Shown: positions 6,159 to 14,810, counted from the first letter of the stretch. The stretch: DNA of 64,000 bases from Pseudomonas citrullilanati (GCF_030580855.1 NZ_JAUQOP010000025.1:1-64000), one strand, 5' to 3'. The notes: a model not told the origin generated them from the letters alone. Program-made: numbers and translations.

Positions 6159-8333
6159 TCAGTAAGTCCGCCCAGTATGGTTATTGAGCGAAATGACCTT
6201 GGTCTTGCCAATGCGATGACGGTAGATCTCGCGCAGGTACTTGATGGCCTTCTTCACGCAGTCGCGGGACAGGCGGATGTCATTGATCGAGACGAACTTC
6301 TCCTTGTCGCTGATCAGCTCGCGGTACTTCTTCTCGTACATCGGCTTGATGGCGTACCAGTTGGTATCGAGGATCTTCGCCGGGTTTTCGAATTCGTTGA
6401 GCAGGTCGTCGATCCGTTGCTCGTCGAAATCCTCGTTGATGATGAAGTCCAGGATCGAGTTGTCCAGGGTGTCGTCGAAGCGATACGGAGTGCGGGCGAA
6501 GCAGCGCTTGATGAAGGCCACGATCAGGGTCAGGAAGTCATCCGACAGGCACGGGCTCTTGGCGATCAGGGTGGTCAGCGACAGGTTGGCCGAGGCGCCG
6601 ATCACCAGGGCGTAGCGCTTGAGCGTGGTGTTGGGGAACAGGCTGTTGAGGTGGGTCTTGAGCCGGTTCAGGTCCATGTAGGACAGCTTGTAGTCCTTGG
6701 GCAACGACACGATCGACACCACCGACGAGCAATTCTTGAAGAAGTGCAGGTCGTGCAGGGCCGCGGCGTCGTAGCCGGAATTCTTGTACTGCTCCAGTGA
6801 CGCCCGGTAGCGCTTGGACTCGATGGGCAACAGGCTGATGCCTTCGATGGCCTGGGTGACCTTGTTGAAATGCGGCAGGTCGATGGAGCGGAAGAACAGG
6901 TCATCGATGTTCAGGCGCGGTGGTTCTTTGTCGAACACCTTGAACTTGTCGCCGCTCGGCGCCGGGGTTTCCGGGACCACCGATTCGGCGTAGGCAATCG
7001 CCACCGGGCCGGCCAGGCTCATGAACAGGTCGTTGGCGTCCAGGCGAATGGTTTCGCCGATGTCGATGCCGGCCCGGCGGAAATAGTTCTGGTCGTAGTC
7101 GGTGGTGACTGCCTGGGCCGTCAGGATGTTGAAGATCTGCTGGGAGATGTACTGGTTGGCGTGCTTCTCCATGGCGTTGACGTCGATGTTCTGGATGTTG
7201 CCGTCGTCGCTTTCCTCGGCATAACGCATGATGTCGTTGGAGATCAGCATCATCGCGTTCCAGGGGCGGATCCGGCCCATGACGCTGGCTTCGCTGCTGT
7301 CTTCGTTGGCGAAGTTGTACGAGAAATCCCATTCTTCCGACAGGTACTTGCACAGCAGGCGTCCGGCGTTGATGTGCAGGGCCTCGGACATTTCGCTGCG
7401 GTGATCGGAAATGTTCGGCAGTACGCAGATGCCGCTGGTGAAGATCGGTTCGAAGACGAAGGAATGACCGCTCTTGCTGTCGTGTTCGTCCATCGGCTTG
7501 GTGTCGAACGTCTTGTTCATGTACGAGTACTGCTGGGCCAGGCCGAACTCCGAGGCCATGCCCGAACCGGTACCGCCGCCGGCGCTGAAAATCGAGAAGT
7601 ACAGGCGCGACTGGTTGGCCTTGATGCCGCAGCTGTCGATCAGGTACGAGTGGATCATTTTCCAGTCGGGGCTGGAGAACCGCTGGGTGTCCTTGTTCAG
7701 GATGATCTTGGCCAGGTACTGGCCCAGGATCGGCGCGTTACCGGCGCCACCGGCGTGGACTTCAGACAGGTCCATGATCTTCATCTTGCTGTAGTCGCGC
7801 AAAAAGCCGCTTTTCTCGCCCTTGCGCGAGAAGCGGATGCGCCCGGCAATGTCCTTGTCCAGGTCGCCGAGCATGACCAGCGGCTCCACCAGGAACACCG
7901 GTTTGCTGGCCTTGCCGTTGCCCAGGCGCAGGTTCTGGCGGATCCACTGCGCAGGGCTGTAGCCCTTGTCGTAGTGCTTGTCTTCGGCGTTGAATTCGTT
8001 GAGGTAGAACTTGCGGGCGTTGTAGACCAGCTCCGCCACATCCAGGGCGATGTTGGAGCCGCAGCGTCCCAGGCCGATCAGGCACACCGAGGGGAATTCC
8101 TGCTGGTTGCGGTCGTAGTCGTCATCCACCAGGTGCGGCGGGCGCGGGAACACGGTGTCGCGCAGGCCGTCGAGGTTGTCGAGGATGCGGTCGGTGTTGG
8201 TTTCGGTGAAATACAGGTACTGCTGGGTCGACAGGGAGCGCGAGCTGCTCGAAAGGCTGGAGGTTTCAGGGCCGTTGGCGGCTGGGCTCAGCGTCAGATC
8301 GGATACCGCAGTGGCTGTTTTTTTTGAGGTCAT
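6159..8333 (-). CDS. Tubulin/FtsZ-superfamily GTPase-like protein (Tubulin_2-like)
   Basis: This 724-residue protein has the nucleotide-binding signature of the tubulin/FtsZ superfamily. A T1-like loop GLGRCGSN is at 87-94 and a T3-like GGAGNAP at 195-201. The T4 signature SAGGGTGSG is at 250-258, and a T6-like block NAMMLISND is at 359-367. A core-helix-like stretch (about 389-410) is followed by RLDANDLF (430-437), which resembles the catalytic T7 loop. Residues 1-80 are Ser/Thr-rich and probably disordered. The C-terminal ~200 residues are charged and unlike FtsZ. No signal peptide or membrane segment is seen. I chose the ATG at 8333 (MTSKKTATAV); an in-frame ATG at 8378 is possible, and neither has a clear ribosome site. 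Codon use matches the neighbours, so it is a resident gene. It stands alone: no TubR- or TubY-like partner and no phage genes are adjacent. It best fits the Tubulin-like (PF13809) group; its role is unknown. Confidence 0.8.
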   Translation of the reverse strand: MTSKKTATAVSDLTLSPAANGPETSSLSSSSRSLSTQQYLYFTETNTDRILDNLDGLRDTVFPRPPHLVDDDYDRNQQEFPSVCLIGLGRCGSNIALDVAELVYNARKFYLNEFNAEDKHYDKGYSPAQWIRQNLRLGNGKASKPVFLVEPLVMLGDLDKDIAGRIRFSRKGEKSGFLRDYSKMKIMDLSEVHAGGAGNAPILGQYLAKIILNKDTQRFSSPDWKMIHSYLIDSCGIKANQSRLYFSIFSAGGGTGSGMASEFGLAQQYSYMNKTFDTKPMDEHDSKSGHSFVFEPIFTSGICVLPNISDHRSEMSEALHINAGRLLCKYLSEEWDFSYNFANEDSSEASVMGRIRPWNAMMLISNDIMRYAEESDDGNIQNIDVNAMEKHANQYISQQIFNILTAQAVTTDYDQNYFRRAGIDIGETIRLDANDLFMSLAGPVAIAYAESVVPETPAPSGDKFKVFDKEPPRLNIDDLFFRSIDLPHFNKVTQAIEGISLLPIESKRYRASLEQYKNSGYDAAALHDLHFFKNCSSVVSIVSLPKDYKLSYMDLNRLKTHLNSLFPNTTLKRYALVIGASANLSLTTLIAKSPCLSDDFLTLIVAFIKRCFARTPYRFDDTLDNSILDFIINEDFDEQRIDDLLNEFENPAKILDTNWYAIKPMYEKKYRELISDKEKFVSINDIRLSRDCVKKAIKYLREIYRHRIGKTKVISLNNHTGRTY

Positions 8334-8698
8334 TGTGCGCCATATGCCTGAACTGGTCGGCTCGACGACCCCGGTCATCGAACCATAGCGGATGGGAGCT
8401 CGCGTCCTTGATGGCGCGAATGTCGGCCCAAGCGGTCAGGGCTGCGACCTGAGCTGCGCTCGGGAGAATCTTTTTCCTGTCCCGTTGAATCGGCCACTGG
8501 CCGGCGTTCTTTAACCACGAATAGGCGAAATGATGGCATTTGTGACAGGAACTTGATCGCCATCAATAAACCCCTGTTCGCCATGGTCGGGTATCAGCCC
8601 GGCGAATGATCGGAGACAGCCCGCCCATGGCTGTCTAGATTGAGGTTCCGGGCTCGGATGCCTTGCCGTTGCCCCACGACAATAAAAGAGACGGACCC
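8334..8698. other. Intergenic region between tubulin-like gene and MFS gene
   Basis: These 365 bases lie between divergent genes. The only clear structure is a hairpin at 8614-8636 (AGACAGCC / GGCTGTCT, seven-base loop) ahead of the MFS gene. A short minus-strand open frame exists but lacks codon bias and a ribosome site. No known operator was recognised. Confidence 0.5.
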
Positions 8699-10048
8699 AT
8701 GCAGAACTCGACCCAAGCGGCGAATGCCTGGCGCATTCTGTTCCTGCTGTTCCTCGCCAACCTGTTCAACTTCTTCGACCGCACCATCCCGGCGATCATC
8801 ATCGAGCCGATCCGCATGGAATGGAGCCTCAGCGACTTCCAGATCGGCATCATCGGCACCGCCTTCACCATCGTCTACGCCGTGGCCGGGTTGCCGCTGG
8901 GGCGCATGGCCGACACCGGTTCGCGCAGCAAGCTGATGGGCTGGGGCCTGGCGACCTGGAGCGCGCTGACGGCGGTCAATGGCCTGGTGGGCAGTTTCTG
9001 GGCGTTCCTGGTGGTGCGCATGGGCATCGGCATTGGCGAGGCCAGCTACGCACCGGCGGCCAACTCGCTGATCGGCGACCTGTTCCCGGCCCATCGCCGG
9101 GCGCGAGCCATGGGCATCTTCATGCTGGGCCTGCCGCTCGGGCTGCTGCTGGCGTTCTTCACCATCGGCGCGATGGTCAAGGCCTTCGACAGCTGGCGCG
9201 CGCCGTTCTTCATCGCCGCCGTGCCAGGGCTGGTGCTGGCGGTGTTCATGTTCTTCATCAAGGAACCCAAGCGCGGCGCGGCGGAAACCGTCCAGGTCTC
9301 CCAGGAAAAGGTCGACCGGCCAATCCGGCGGGTGCTGGCCATTCCGACGTTCCTGTGGCTGGTACTGGCGGGGCTGTGCTTCAACTTCGCCACCTACGCC
9401 TGCAACTCCTTCCTGGTGCCGATGCTGCAGCGCTATTTCCTCATGCCGCTGCACGAGGCGGCCGTGGCCACCGGGATCATGGTCGGGGTGACCGGCCTGT
9501 TCGGCTTGACCCTGGGGGGTTGGGTCGCCGACAAGATCCATCAGCGGGTGGCCAGTGGTCGCCTGTTGTTCGCGGCGTTCAGCCTGGTCATCTCGACGGT
9601 CACCACCGCCTGGGCGTTGCACGCCGGGCGTATCGAAATCGGCGTGTTCGTCGCGGTGTTCAGTGTCGGCTGGCTGTTTGCCTATAACTTCTACACCTGC
9701 GTGTACACGGCGATCCAGGATGTGGTGGAGCCACGCTTGCGGGCCACGGCGATGGCGCTGTTCTTTGCCGGGCTCTACCTTCTCGGCGGCGGCCTGGGGC
9801 CCGTGGTGGTGGGCGGGCTGTCCGACTACTTCGCCCGTACCGCGATGGCCGCGGCTGGCGCCCCGCAGATGACCGAAGCGTTCAAGGCCATCGGCCTGCA
9901 CGACGCGATGTACCTGATCCCGGTGGCCCTGTTCATGACCATGGTGTTCCTGTTCCTGGCTTCGCGCTGCTTTGTGCGCGACGCCAAGCGGATGAAAGAC
10001 GGGATGAGCGCCGTGGTGGTGCCTGAAGGTGTCGTGGCGACTGCCTGA
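8699..10048 (+). CDS. MFS transporter, spinster-like/organic-solute family
   Basis: This 449-residue inner-membrane protein has twelve predicted transmembrane helices. Helix 1 (AWRILFLLFLANLFNFFDRTIPAIIIEPI) carries the NFFDR motif common to the spinster-type and related MFS families. The loop 2-3 motif is GLPLGRMADTGSRSKLMGWG, and GIGEASYAPAANSLIGDLFP in helix 4/5 is also typical. The start at 8699 (MQNSTQAAN) follows an AAGAGA ribosome site; an in-frame upstream ATG at 8663 is not supported. It is divergent from the tubulin-like gene and convergent with the next exporter, separated by a REP pair. Substrate cannot be read from the sequence. Confidence 0.8.
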   Translation: MQNSTQAANAWRILFLLFLANLFNFFDRTIPAIIIEPIRMEWSLSDFQIGIIGTAFTIVYAVAGLPLGRMADTGSRSKLMGWGLATWSALTAVNGLVGSFWAFLVVRMGIGIGEASYAPAANSLIGDLFPAHRRARAMGIFMLGLPLGLLLAFFTIGAMVKAFDSWRAPFFIAAVPGLVLAVFMFFIKEPKRGAAETVQVSQEKVDRPIRRVLAIPTFLWLVLAGLCFNFATYACNSFLVPMLQRYFLMPLHEAAVATGIMVGVTGLFGLTLGGWVADKIHQRVASGRLLFAAFSLVISTVTTAWALHAGRIEIGVFVAVFSVGWLFAYNFYTCVYTAIQDVVEPRLRATAMALFFAGLYLLGGGLGPVVVGGLSDYFARTAMAAAGAPQMTEAFKAIGLHDAMYLIPVALFMTMVFLFLASRCFVRDAKRMKDGMSAVVVPEGVVATA

Positions 10049-10056
10049 TATCCATC

Positions 10057-10144
10057 TGTGGGAGCAAGGCTTGCCCGCGATGAAGGCGATGCGGTCTTTC
10101 GGAAAACCGAGGCGCCTGTTTCGCGAGCAAGCTTTGCTCCCACA
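10057..10144. repeat. REP pair (inverted)
   Basis: Two REP units (TGTGGGAGCAAGGCTTGCCCGCGA and the inverse with GAGCAAGCTTTGCTC) lie between two convergent MFS genes. The left unit is the AAGGCTTGCC variant and the right unit the AAGCTTTGCTC variant. Confidence 0.85.
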
Positions 10145-10176
10145 AATTTCTCGCCACAGGTTCTTGGGCGTTCTGG

Positions 10177-11694
10177 CTAGCGAACCTTCTCATCACGCCC
10201 GCGCAACAGGCGATTGGGCATTGCCAGCGCGGCTGCCAACCCCAGCAGCGACACCGCCGCGCCGATCAGCAACAGGTGCCGGAACGTGACCTGCAATTCC
10301 CGGCGCAGGGCATCCTGCGCTGCGCCTGGCGCGGCGTTGAGGCCGTCCAGCAGGACGTTGCCGGAGTGCCCTTCGCCGATCAGCGAGGTCCCGGCGATTT
10401 GCGCGAAGCTGGAATCCTGCAACAGGGCCAGCAGCAACGCCGACATCAAGGCCACGCCCACCGCCCCGCCGAGGGAACGGAACAGGTTGGTGGTGCTGGT
10501 GGCGACACCGATGTCCTGTTGCTGCACCGAATTCTGCGACCCCACCAGGGACGTGGGAAATTGCATCCCCGAGGCGATGCCGCCGAGCAGCATGAACAGG
10601 CTGCTCAGCCAGAAGACGTCGGGCGGGGTGAATGCCATGCCGAGGATGGCGAACGGAAAGAGCAACGCACCGCTGAGGATCATCGGCTTGTAGCGCCCGG
10701 TCACCGAGGTCCGGCGCCCGGCGCAATACGCCCCGATCGGCAGCCCCATGGCCAGGGGCAGCAGGTGCAGCGCCGCGCTGTCGGCGCCGGCGCCGGTCAC
10801 GCTCTGGAAGCGCAGCGGCACCAGCACCGTCAGGGAAATCGCCTGGAAACTGGTGAAGAACACCGTGCACCAGCACAGCACTGCGCTGCGGTTGGCGAAC
10901 AGGTGCATCGGCAGCAACGGTTCTCGGGCTCGGCGCTCGTGCCAGACGAAGATCCCCAGGCCCACCACCGCGCAACTCAGCAAGCCCAGCACTTCGCGAC
11001 TGTGCCAGGCGTGGCCCTGGCCGATCTGGGTGATGCCCAGCAACAGGGCGGTCAGGCCGATGATCAGCAACACCGTGCCCAAGTAGTCGATGATCGGCGT
11101 GCGTTGCGGCACCGGCAGCCCCACCAGGGTGCGCCGGGCCACCCACCAGGCCGCCAGGCCCAGGGGCAGGTTGATCAAGAACACCCAGCGCCACGACAGG
11201 TATTCGGTCATGTAGCCGCCCAGCACCGGCCCGGCGACGCTGGCCACGGCGTACATGCTGCTGAAGTAACCCTGGTAGCGACCACGTTCGCGGGGCGGAA
11301 TGATGTCGCCGATGATCGCCTGGCTCACGGAAATCATGCCGCCGGCGCCGATGCCTTGGAAGATCCGCGCCAGCACCAGTTGCTCCATGTCCTGGGCCAG
11401 GCCACAGAACAGCGAGGCCAGGGTGAACAGGCCCATGCCGAACAGCATCAGTGGCCGGCGCCCGTAGAGGTCGCCGAGCTTGCCGTAGATCGGCACCGCC
11501 ACGGTCATGGCGACCATGTAGCCGGAGATCACCCAGGCCAGCAGGCTGACGTCCTTGAATTGCGCGGAAATGGCCGGCATCGACACGGCGACGATGGTCT
11601 GGTCCAGGGCGCTGAGGAAAATCGCCAGCATCAGCGCGACCAGGATGCTGCGGATGGCGGGCTTCGGGGCGTGCGGGGTGTTGAGTTGGGTCAC
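10177..11694 (-). CDS. MFS multidrug exporter, DHA2 (EmrB/QacA) family, 14 TM
   Basis: This 505-residue membrane protein of the EmrB/QacA drug:H+ antiporter group carries the DHA2 motif LDQTIVAVSMPAIS in helix 1 (about 28-42) and motif A (GKLGDLYGRRPLM) at about 71-83. The antiporter motif C region is GPVLGGYMTEYLSWRWVFLINLPLG (about 147-171). Fourteen membrane segments are expected from the length and hydropathy. The start is a GTG at 11694. Its gene lies just downstream of pobA on the same strand (68 bases apart), so co-transcription is possible, but no membrane-fusion partner is nearby. Export of an aromatic or other toxic compound is an inference. Confidence 0.85.
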   Translation of the reverse strand: MTQLNTPHAPKPAIRSILVALMLAIFLSALDQTIVAVSMPAISAQFKDVSLLAWVISGYMVAMTVAVPIYGKLGDLYGRRPLMLFGMGLFTLASLFCGLAQDMEQLVLARIFQGIGAGGMISVSQAIIGDIIPPRERGRYQGYFSSMYAVASVAGPVLGGYMTEYLSWRWVFLINLPLGLAAWWVARRTLVGLPVPQRTPIIDYLGTVLLIIGLTALLLGITQIGQGHAWHSREVLGLLSCAVVGLGIFVWHERRAREPLLPMHLFANRSAVLCWCTVFFTSFQAISLTVLVPLRFQSVTGAGADSAALHLLPLAMGLPIGAYCAGRRTSVTGRYKPMILSGALLFPFAILGMAFTPPDVFWLSSLFMLLGGIASGMQFPTSLVGSQNSVQQQDIGVATSTTNLFRSLGGAVGVALMSALLLALLQDSSFAQIAGTSLIGEGHSGNVLLDGLNAAPGAAQDALRRELQVTFRHLLLIGAAVSLLGLAAALAMPNRLLRGRDEKVR

Positions 11695-11762
11695 GGCAAA
11701 ACCTGCGGGCGTCGCGCCGGGGGGCGAAGGGAACGGAGCCCGCAGTTTAAGTCGGTAGCCGG

Positions 11763-12953
11763 CTATTCGATAGCCTCGTAAGGAAGTCCGACGTAATTTT
11801 CCGCGATGGTCTGGCGCCCGGCCTCGGAATCGACGAAATATTCCAGCTCCGCTTCACTGATGCGCTGGTTGAAGGCGTCGTCGTCGAAACGGTGCAGCAT
11901 CGAGGTCATCCACCAGGAAAACCGTTCGGCCTTCCAGACGCGCCGCAGGCAGATGGCGGAGTATCGCTCCAACAGATCCACCCGGGCGTCGCGATAGACC
12001 CTGAGCAGGATGTTGAACAGCGTGCTGACGTCGCTGGCCGCCAGGTTCAAGCCCTTGGCGCCGGTGGGCGGGACGATGTGCGCGGCATCCCCCACCAGGA
12101 ACAGGCGCCCGTACTGCATAGGCTCGACGACGAAACTGCGCAGCGGCGCGATGCTTTTCTCGATGGACGGGCCAGTCACCAGGGCCTTGGCCAGGTCGGC
12201 GGGCAGGCGGTCCTTGAGTTCGGCCCAGAAGCGCGCGTCCGGCCAATCCGCCAGTTGCTCCTCGACGGGCACTTGCAGGTAATAACGGCTGCGGGTCGTG
12301 GAGCGCATGCTGCACAGGGCGAAGCCGCGGGCGTGGCGGGCGTAGACCAGTTCGTCGTGGACCGGCGGGGTGTCGGCCAGCACACCCAGCCAGCCGAACG
12401 GGTAGACCCGCTCGAAAACCTTTAGCTTGTCCGCCGGGATCGACTGGCGCGCCACCCCATGGAAGCCGTCGCAGCCGGCCACGTAGTCGCAGTCCAGGCG
12501 CCAGGTTTGCCCCTGGCATTCGAACGTCACGAACGGCTGGTCTGTCTGCAGGTCGTGGGGCCGGGCGTTGTCAGCCTGGTAGAACGTCCGGGCGCCGGCG
12601 GCGTGGCGGGCGGCCATCAGGTCGCGGGTCACCTCGGTCTGGCCGTAGATCATGACGTGCTTGCCGCCGGTCAGCGCCTTGAGATCGATGTGCACCCGGC
12701 GGCCATTGAGCGCCAGCTCGAAGCCGTCGTGGGGCAAGCCCTCGGCATCCATGCGCTGGTTGACCCCGGCCTGGCGCAACAGGTCGACCATGCCTTGCTC
12801 CAGCACCCCGGCGCGGATGCGGCCGAGCACATAATCCGGCGCCTGGCGCTCGATGATGACCGTGTCGATGCCGGCGTTGTGCAACAGCTGGCCGAGCAGC
12901 AGGCCAGAGGGGCCGGCACCGATAATGGCAACTTGGGTCTTGAGGGTTTTCAT
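11763..12953 (-). CDS. pobA: p-Hydroxybenzoate 3-monooxygenase PobA
   Basis: This 396-residue FAD-dependent monooxygenase converts 4-hydroxybenzoate to protocatechuate using NADPH and O2, feeding the beta-ketoadipate pathway. The N-terminal FAD dinucleotide motif GAGPSG is at 12-17. The NAD(P)H/FAD motif CDGFHGVARQSI is near 158-169, and the second FAD motif LVGDAAHIVPPTGAKGLN is near 281-298. Length fits the family (394 in well-studied enzymes). The ATG at 12953 (MKTLKTQVAII) was chosen because the frame upstream extends into the promoter without homology. It is divergent from pobR, as usual, and likely activated by it with 4-hydroxybenzoate. Confidence 0.96.
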   Translation of the reverse strand: MKTLKTQVAIIGAGPSGLLLGQLLHNAGIDTVIIERQAPDYVLGRIRAGVLEQGMVDLLRQAGVNQRMDAEGLPHDGFELALNGRRVHIDLKALTGGKHVMIYGQTEVTRDLMAARHAAGARTFYQADNARPHDLQTDQPFVTFECQGQTWRLDCDYVAGCDGFHGVARQSIPADKLKVFERVYPFGWLGVLADTPPVHDELVYARHARGFALCSMRSTTRSRYYLQVPVEEQLADWPDARFWAELKDRLPADLAKALVTGPSIEKSIAPLRSFVVEPMQYGRLFLVGDAAHIVPPTGAKGLNLAASDVSTLFNILLRVYRDARVDLLERYSAICLRRVWKAERFSWWMTSMLHRFDDDAFNQRISEAELEYFVDSEAGRQTIAENYVGLPYEAIE

Positions 12954-13128
12954 TGTTGTTATGACTCGCACGAAGCTCGACCCAGGGCCGGCATTGATTG
13001 TTATGAACCGAGTGCGTGCATTTTTCGCTTGCGGACCTGTCAATTGAAGGGGAAAACTGAGCCGATACCTGTTCTTTCTGCCAATTGGTGCGATTATCGC
13101 CCGCAACCCCAGGCCCCGGATCCGCGAT
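12954..13128. promoter_or_regulatory. pobA-pobR divergent promoter region
   Basis: These 175 bases separate the divergent pobA and pobR start codons. By analogy with other pobA/pobR loci the activator should bind here next to the pobA promoter; no unambiguous repeat was located by eye. Confidence 0.45.
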
Positions 13129-14022
13129 ATGAAAAAACCTGAGCTGCCTTCGATCCCGGTGTTCAAGCTCTATGGCGAGGGCCAGGATTGGCCGACACCG
13201 GACCTGCTGCACTGTGAAACCATTTCCAAGCGCAGCAGCGAACATCAATGGGAGATCAAGCCCCATCGGCATGCCGACCTGTGCCAGCTGTTGTTCGTGT
13301 ACAAGGGGCGGGCGGAGCTGGAGATCGAAGGCCAGCGCACCCAGCTCGACGAGCCGACGGTGCAGATCCTGCCGCCGCTGTCGGTCCATGGGTTCCGGTT
13401 TTCCGAGGACGTGGACGGCTACGTGGTGACGTTGGCGGCGCCGCTGGTGACGCACCTGCAAGGGCAGCTGGGCCATTCGGTCAACGTCCTGGCCCAGGCC
13501 GAAAGCTACCCGGCCGGTGAAAATGCCGACTACCTGAACAGCCTGTTCAGCGCCTTGCAGAGCGAGTACATGGGCCATCAACCGGCCCGGGAAATGCTGA
13601 TGCACGCGCTGGTCAGCGTGATCATGGTCTGGGTCAGCCGCCAGGTCATGCAGCGGCGCACCCAGACCCAGCGCCCGCAACGGGCCCGGGAATACCTGAA
13701 CGGGTTCATCCAGCTGGTGGAAGAGACCTATCGCCAGCACGTCAAGGTCGAAGACCTGGCCCATCGCCTGGGCATCTCGGTGTCCCACCTCAACGGCACC
13801 TGCCGCGAACTGGCGGGACAACCGGCGCTGCAGATCATGCATGAGCGGCAGTTGCTGGAAGCCAAGCGGTTGCTGACCTACACCGGCATGACGATCTACG
13901 AGATTTCCGAAATGCTCGGGTTTTCCGACCCGACCAACTTCACCCGCCTGTTCCGCCGCCGCGTGGGTATCTCGCCCAAGGCGTTCCGGGACCGGCTCAA
14001 GACCGACCAGCAGGACGACTGA
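13129..14022 (+). CDS. pobR: AraC-family transcriptional regulator of pobA, PobR-like
   Basis: This 297-residue regulator has an N-terminal cupin-like sensing domain, including HRHADLCQLLFVYKGRAELEIEG near 44-66, which resembles AraC-type ligand pockets. Its C-terminal double helix-turn-helix (about 195-290) ends with the conserved GFSDPTNFTRLFRRRVGISPKAFR block. Position and orientation next to pobA make it the probable 4-hydroxybenzoate-responsive activator, as found in several Pseudomonas species where PobR/PobC is AraC-type rather than IclR-type. The start MKKPELPSIPVFKLYGE is the typical N-terminus of this subgroup. Confidence 0.85.
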   Translation: MKKPELPSIPVFKLYGEGQDWPTPDLLHCETISKRSSEHQWEIKPHRHADLCQLLFVYKGRAELEIEGQRTQLDEPTVQILPPLSVHGFRFSEDVDGYVVTLAAPLVTHLQGQLGHSVNVLAQAESYPAGENADYLNSLFSALQSEYMGHQPAREMLMHALVSVIMVWVSRQVMQRRTQTQRPQRAREYLNGFIQLVEETYRQHVKVEDLAHRLGISVSHLNGTCRELAGQPALQIMHERQLLEAKRLLTYTGMTIYEISEMLGFSDPTNFTRLFRRRVGISPKAFRDRLKTDQQDD

Positions 14023-14028
14023 AGCGCC

Positions 14029-14205
14029 TCAGCGCAGGGCGTTCAGGGTCGCGTTGTGGGGGATGCAGCGCTCCAGGTTGCAACTGGCGAATTCGCGGGG
14101 CAGTTGCCGGGCCTGCTCCACCCGGTACGCCGCCGTGCCATAGAGCGCAAGCGTGGCGGCGCAGGTGACGAAGATGGCGAGGCGTCTTCTTGTTTTGATG
14201 TTCAT
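14029..14205 (-). CDS. Small membrane-anchored or secreted protein, 58 aa, unknown function
   Basis: This short gene reads MNIKTRRRLAIFVTCAATLA at its start: a positive N-terminus followed by one hydrophobic segment (about residues 9-25). A short polar tail with two cysteines follows (ASCNLERCIPHN). A good ribosome site (AGAGG, eight bases before the ATG) supports translation. It may be a single-pass inner-membrane protein or an exported small protein whose two cysteines form a disulfide. It converges on pobR, ending six bases past the pobR stop. I do not recognise the family. Confidence 0.6.
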   Translation of the reverse strand: MNIKTRRRLAIFVTCAATLALYGTAAYRVEQARQLPREFASCNLERCIPHNATLNALR

Positions 14206-14323
14206 GGCGGTGACCTCTGAACGAATACCCGGGGGTACTCCTTTCAGAATAGGTCAGCTATAGCGAGTTGCCAGCCAAGCAGGCCTTGTGTGTAACCCGA
14301 TATTCAGAACACTGATAGCCCCT

Positions 14324-14426
14324 TGTGGGAGCAAGCTTGTGGGGGCAAGGCTTGCCCGCGACGGTATCGCCTCGGTCTATCTGCTACACCGAGGTGTTTG
14401 CATCGCGGGCAAGCCTTGCTCCCACA
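14324..14426. repeat. REP pair (inverted) with partial internal duplication
   Basis: The left REP contains a truncated head (TGTGGGAGCAAGCTTG) followed directly by a second copy (TGGGGGCAAGGCTTGCCCGCGA), and the right arm is a normal inverse REP. The left side therefore looks like a local duplication or recombination scar of the REP unit. Confidence 0.8.
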
Positions 14427-14450
14427 GGGGATGGGGGGGCTTTCGGGCGC

Positions 14451-14810
14451 TTACGCCAAATGCTCGGGCTTCATCGGGTCGCCTGGCTTGACGTCCAGTT
14501 GGTGGCGCACGTCTTCGAACATCTCGTCGTAGTACTTGTGCATCGAGCCGATGTTGGCGCTCTTGGGCAGGCCGTATTTCTGGGCGATGCGCGTGGCGTG
14601 GCGGGCGAAGTCGAAGGCCTGGTCCTTGGCCAGGAAAAAGGTCTCGTCCACGGCCTTGTCCTCCACCGTGCCGTGCAACCGGAACGACATGCCCTGGCCT
14701 TCCTTGGGGTCCTGGGCGAGCTCGTAGTCGATGCACAGGTTGTAGCTGTGGTCATCCTTGTTCAGCGCGTGGCGCTCCATATGCAGGTGACCGGGTTGGA
14801 ACAGGGCCAT
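14451..14810 (-). CDS. DUF5064 family protein
   Basis: This 119-residue soluble protein begins MALFQPGHLHMERHALNKDD and contains a conserved central beta-rich part (YNLCIDYELAQDPKEGQGMSFRLHG). A helical C-terminus with FARHATRIAQKYGLPKS follows. This matches the Pseudomonas-restricted DUF5064 family. A strong AGGAGA ribosome site precedes the chosen ATG. It lies 64 bases downstream of arcC on the same strand and may be the distal gene of the arc transcript, although no arginine-related function is known. Function unknown. Confidence 0.7.
   Translation of the reverse strand: MALFQPGHLHMERHALNKDDHSYNLCIDYELAQDPKEGQGMSFRLHGTVEDKAVDETFFLAKDQAFDFARHATRIAQKYGLPKSANIGSMHKYYDEMFEDVRHQLDVKPGDPMKPEHLA

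Noticed and set aside
8334..8384. Earlier start for the tubulin-like gene at 8378
   Set aside because: The extra 15 residues add no recognised feature and neither site has a good ribosome site; the downstream ATG is kept as the simpler choice, but the longer form cannot be excluded.
8594..9901. 435-residue minus-strand open frame opposite the MFS transporter gene
   Set aside because: It has no signal, domain or ribosome site and a composition of His/Arg/Gln typical of an antisense frame; the plus-strand MFS frame has twelve helices and family motifs.
12954..13166. Extended N-terminus for PobA
   Set aside because: The frame continues upstream but would add about 70 residues not found in PobA enzymes and would run across the divergent promoter into pobR.
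12571..13842. 423-residue minus-strand frame overlapping pobA and pobR
   Set aside because: It crosses the divergent promoter and covers both genes on the wrong frame; no domain is seen and the AraC and PobA frames are far better supported.
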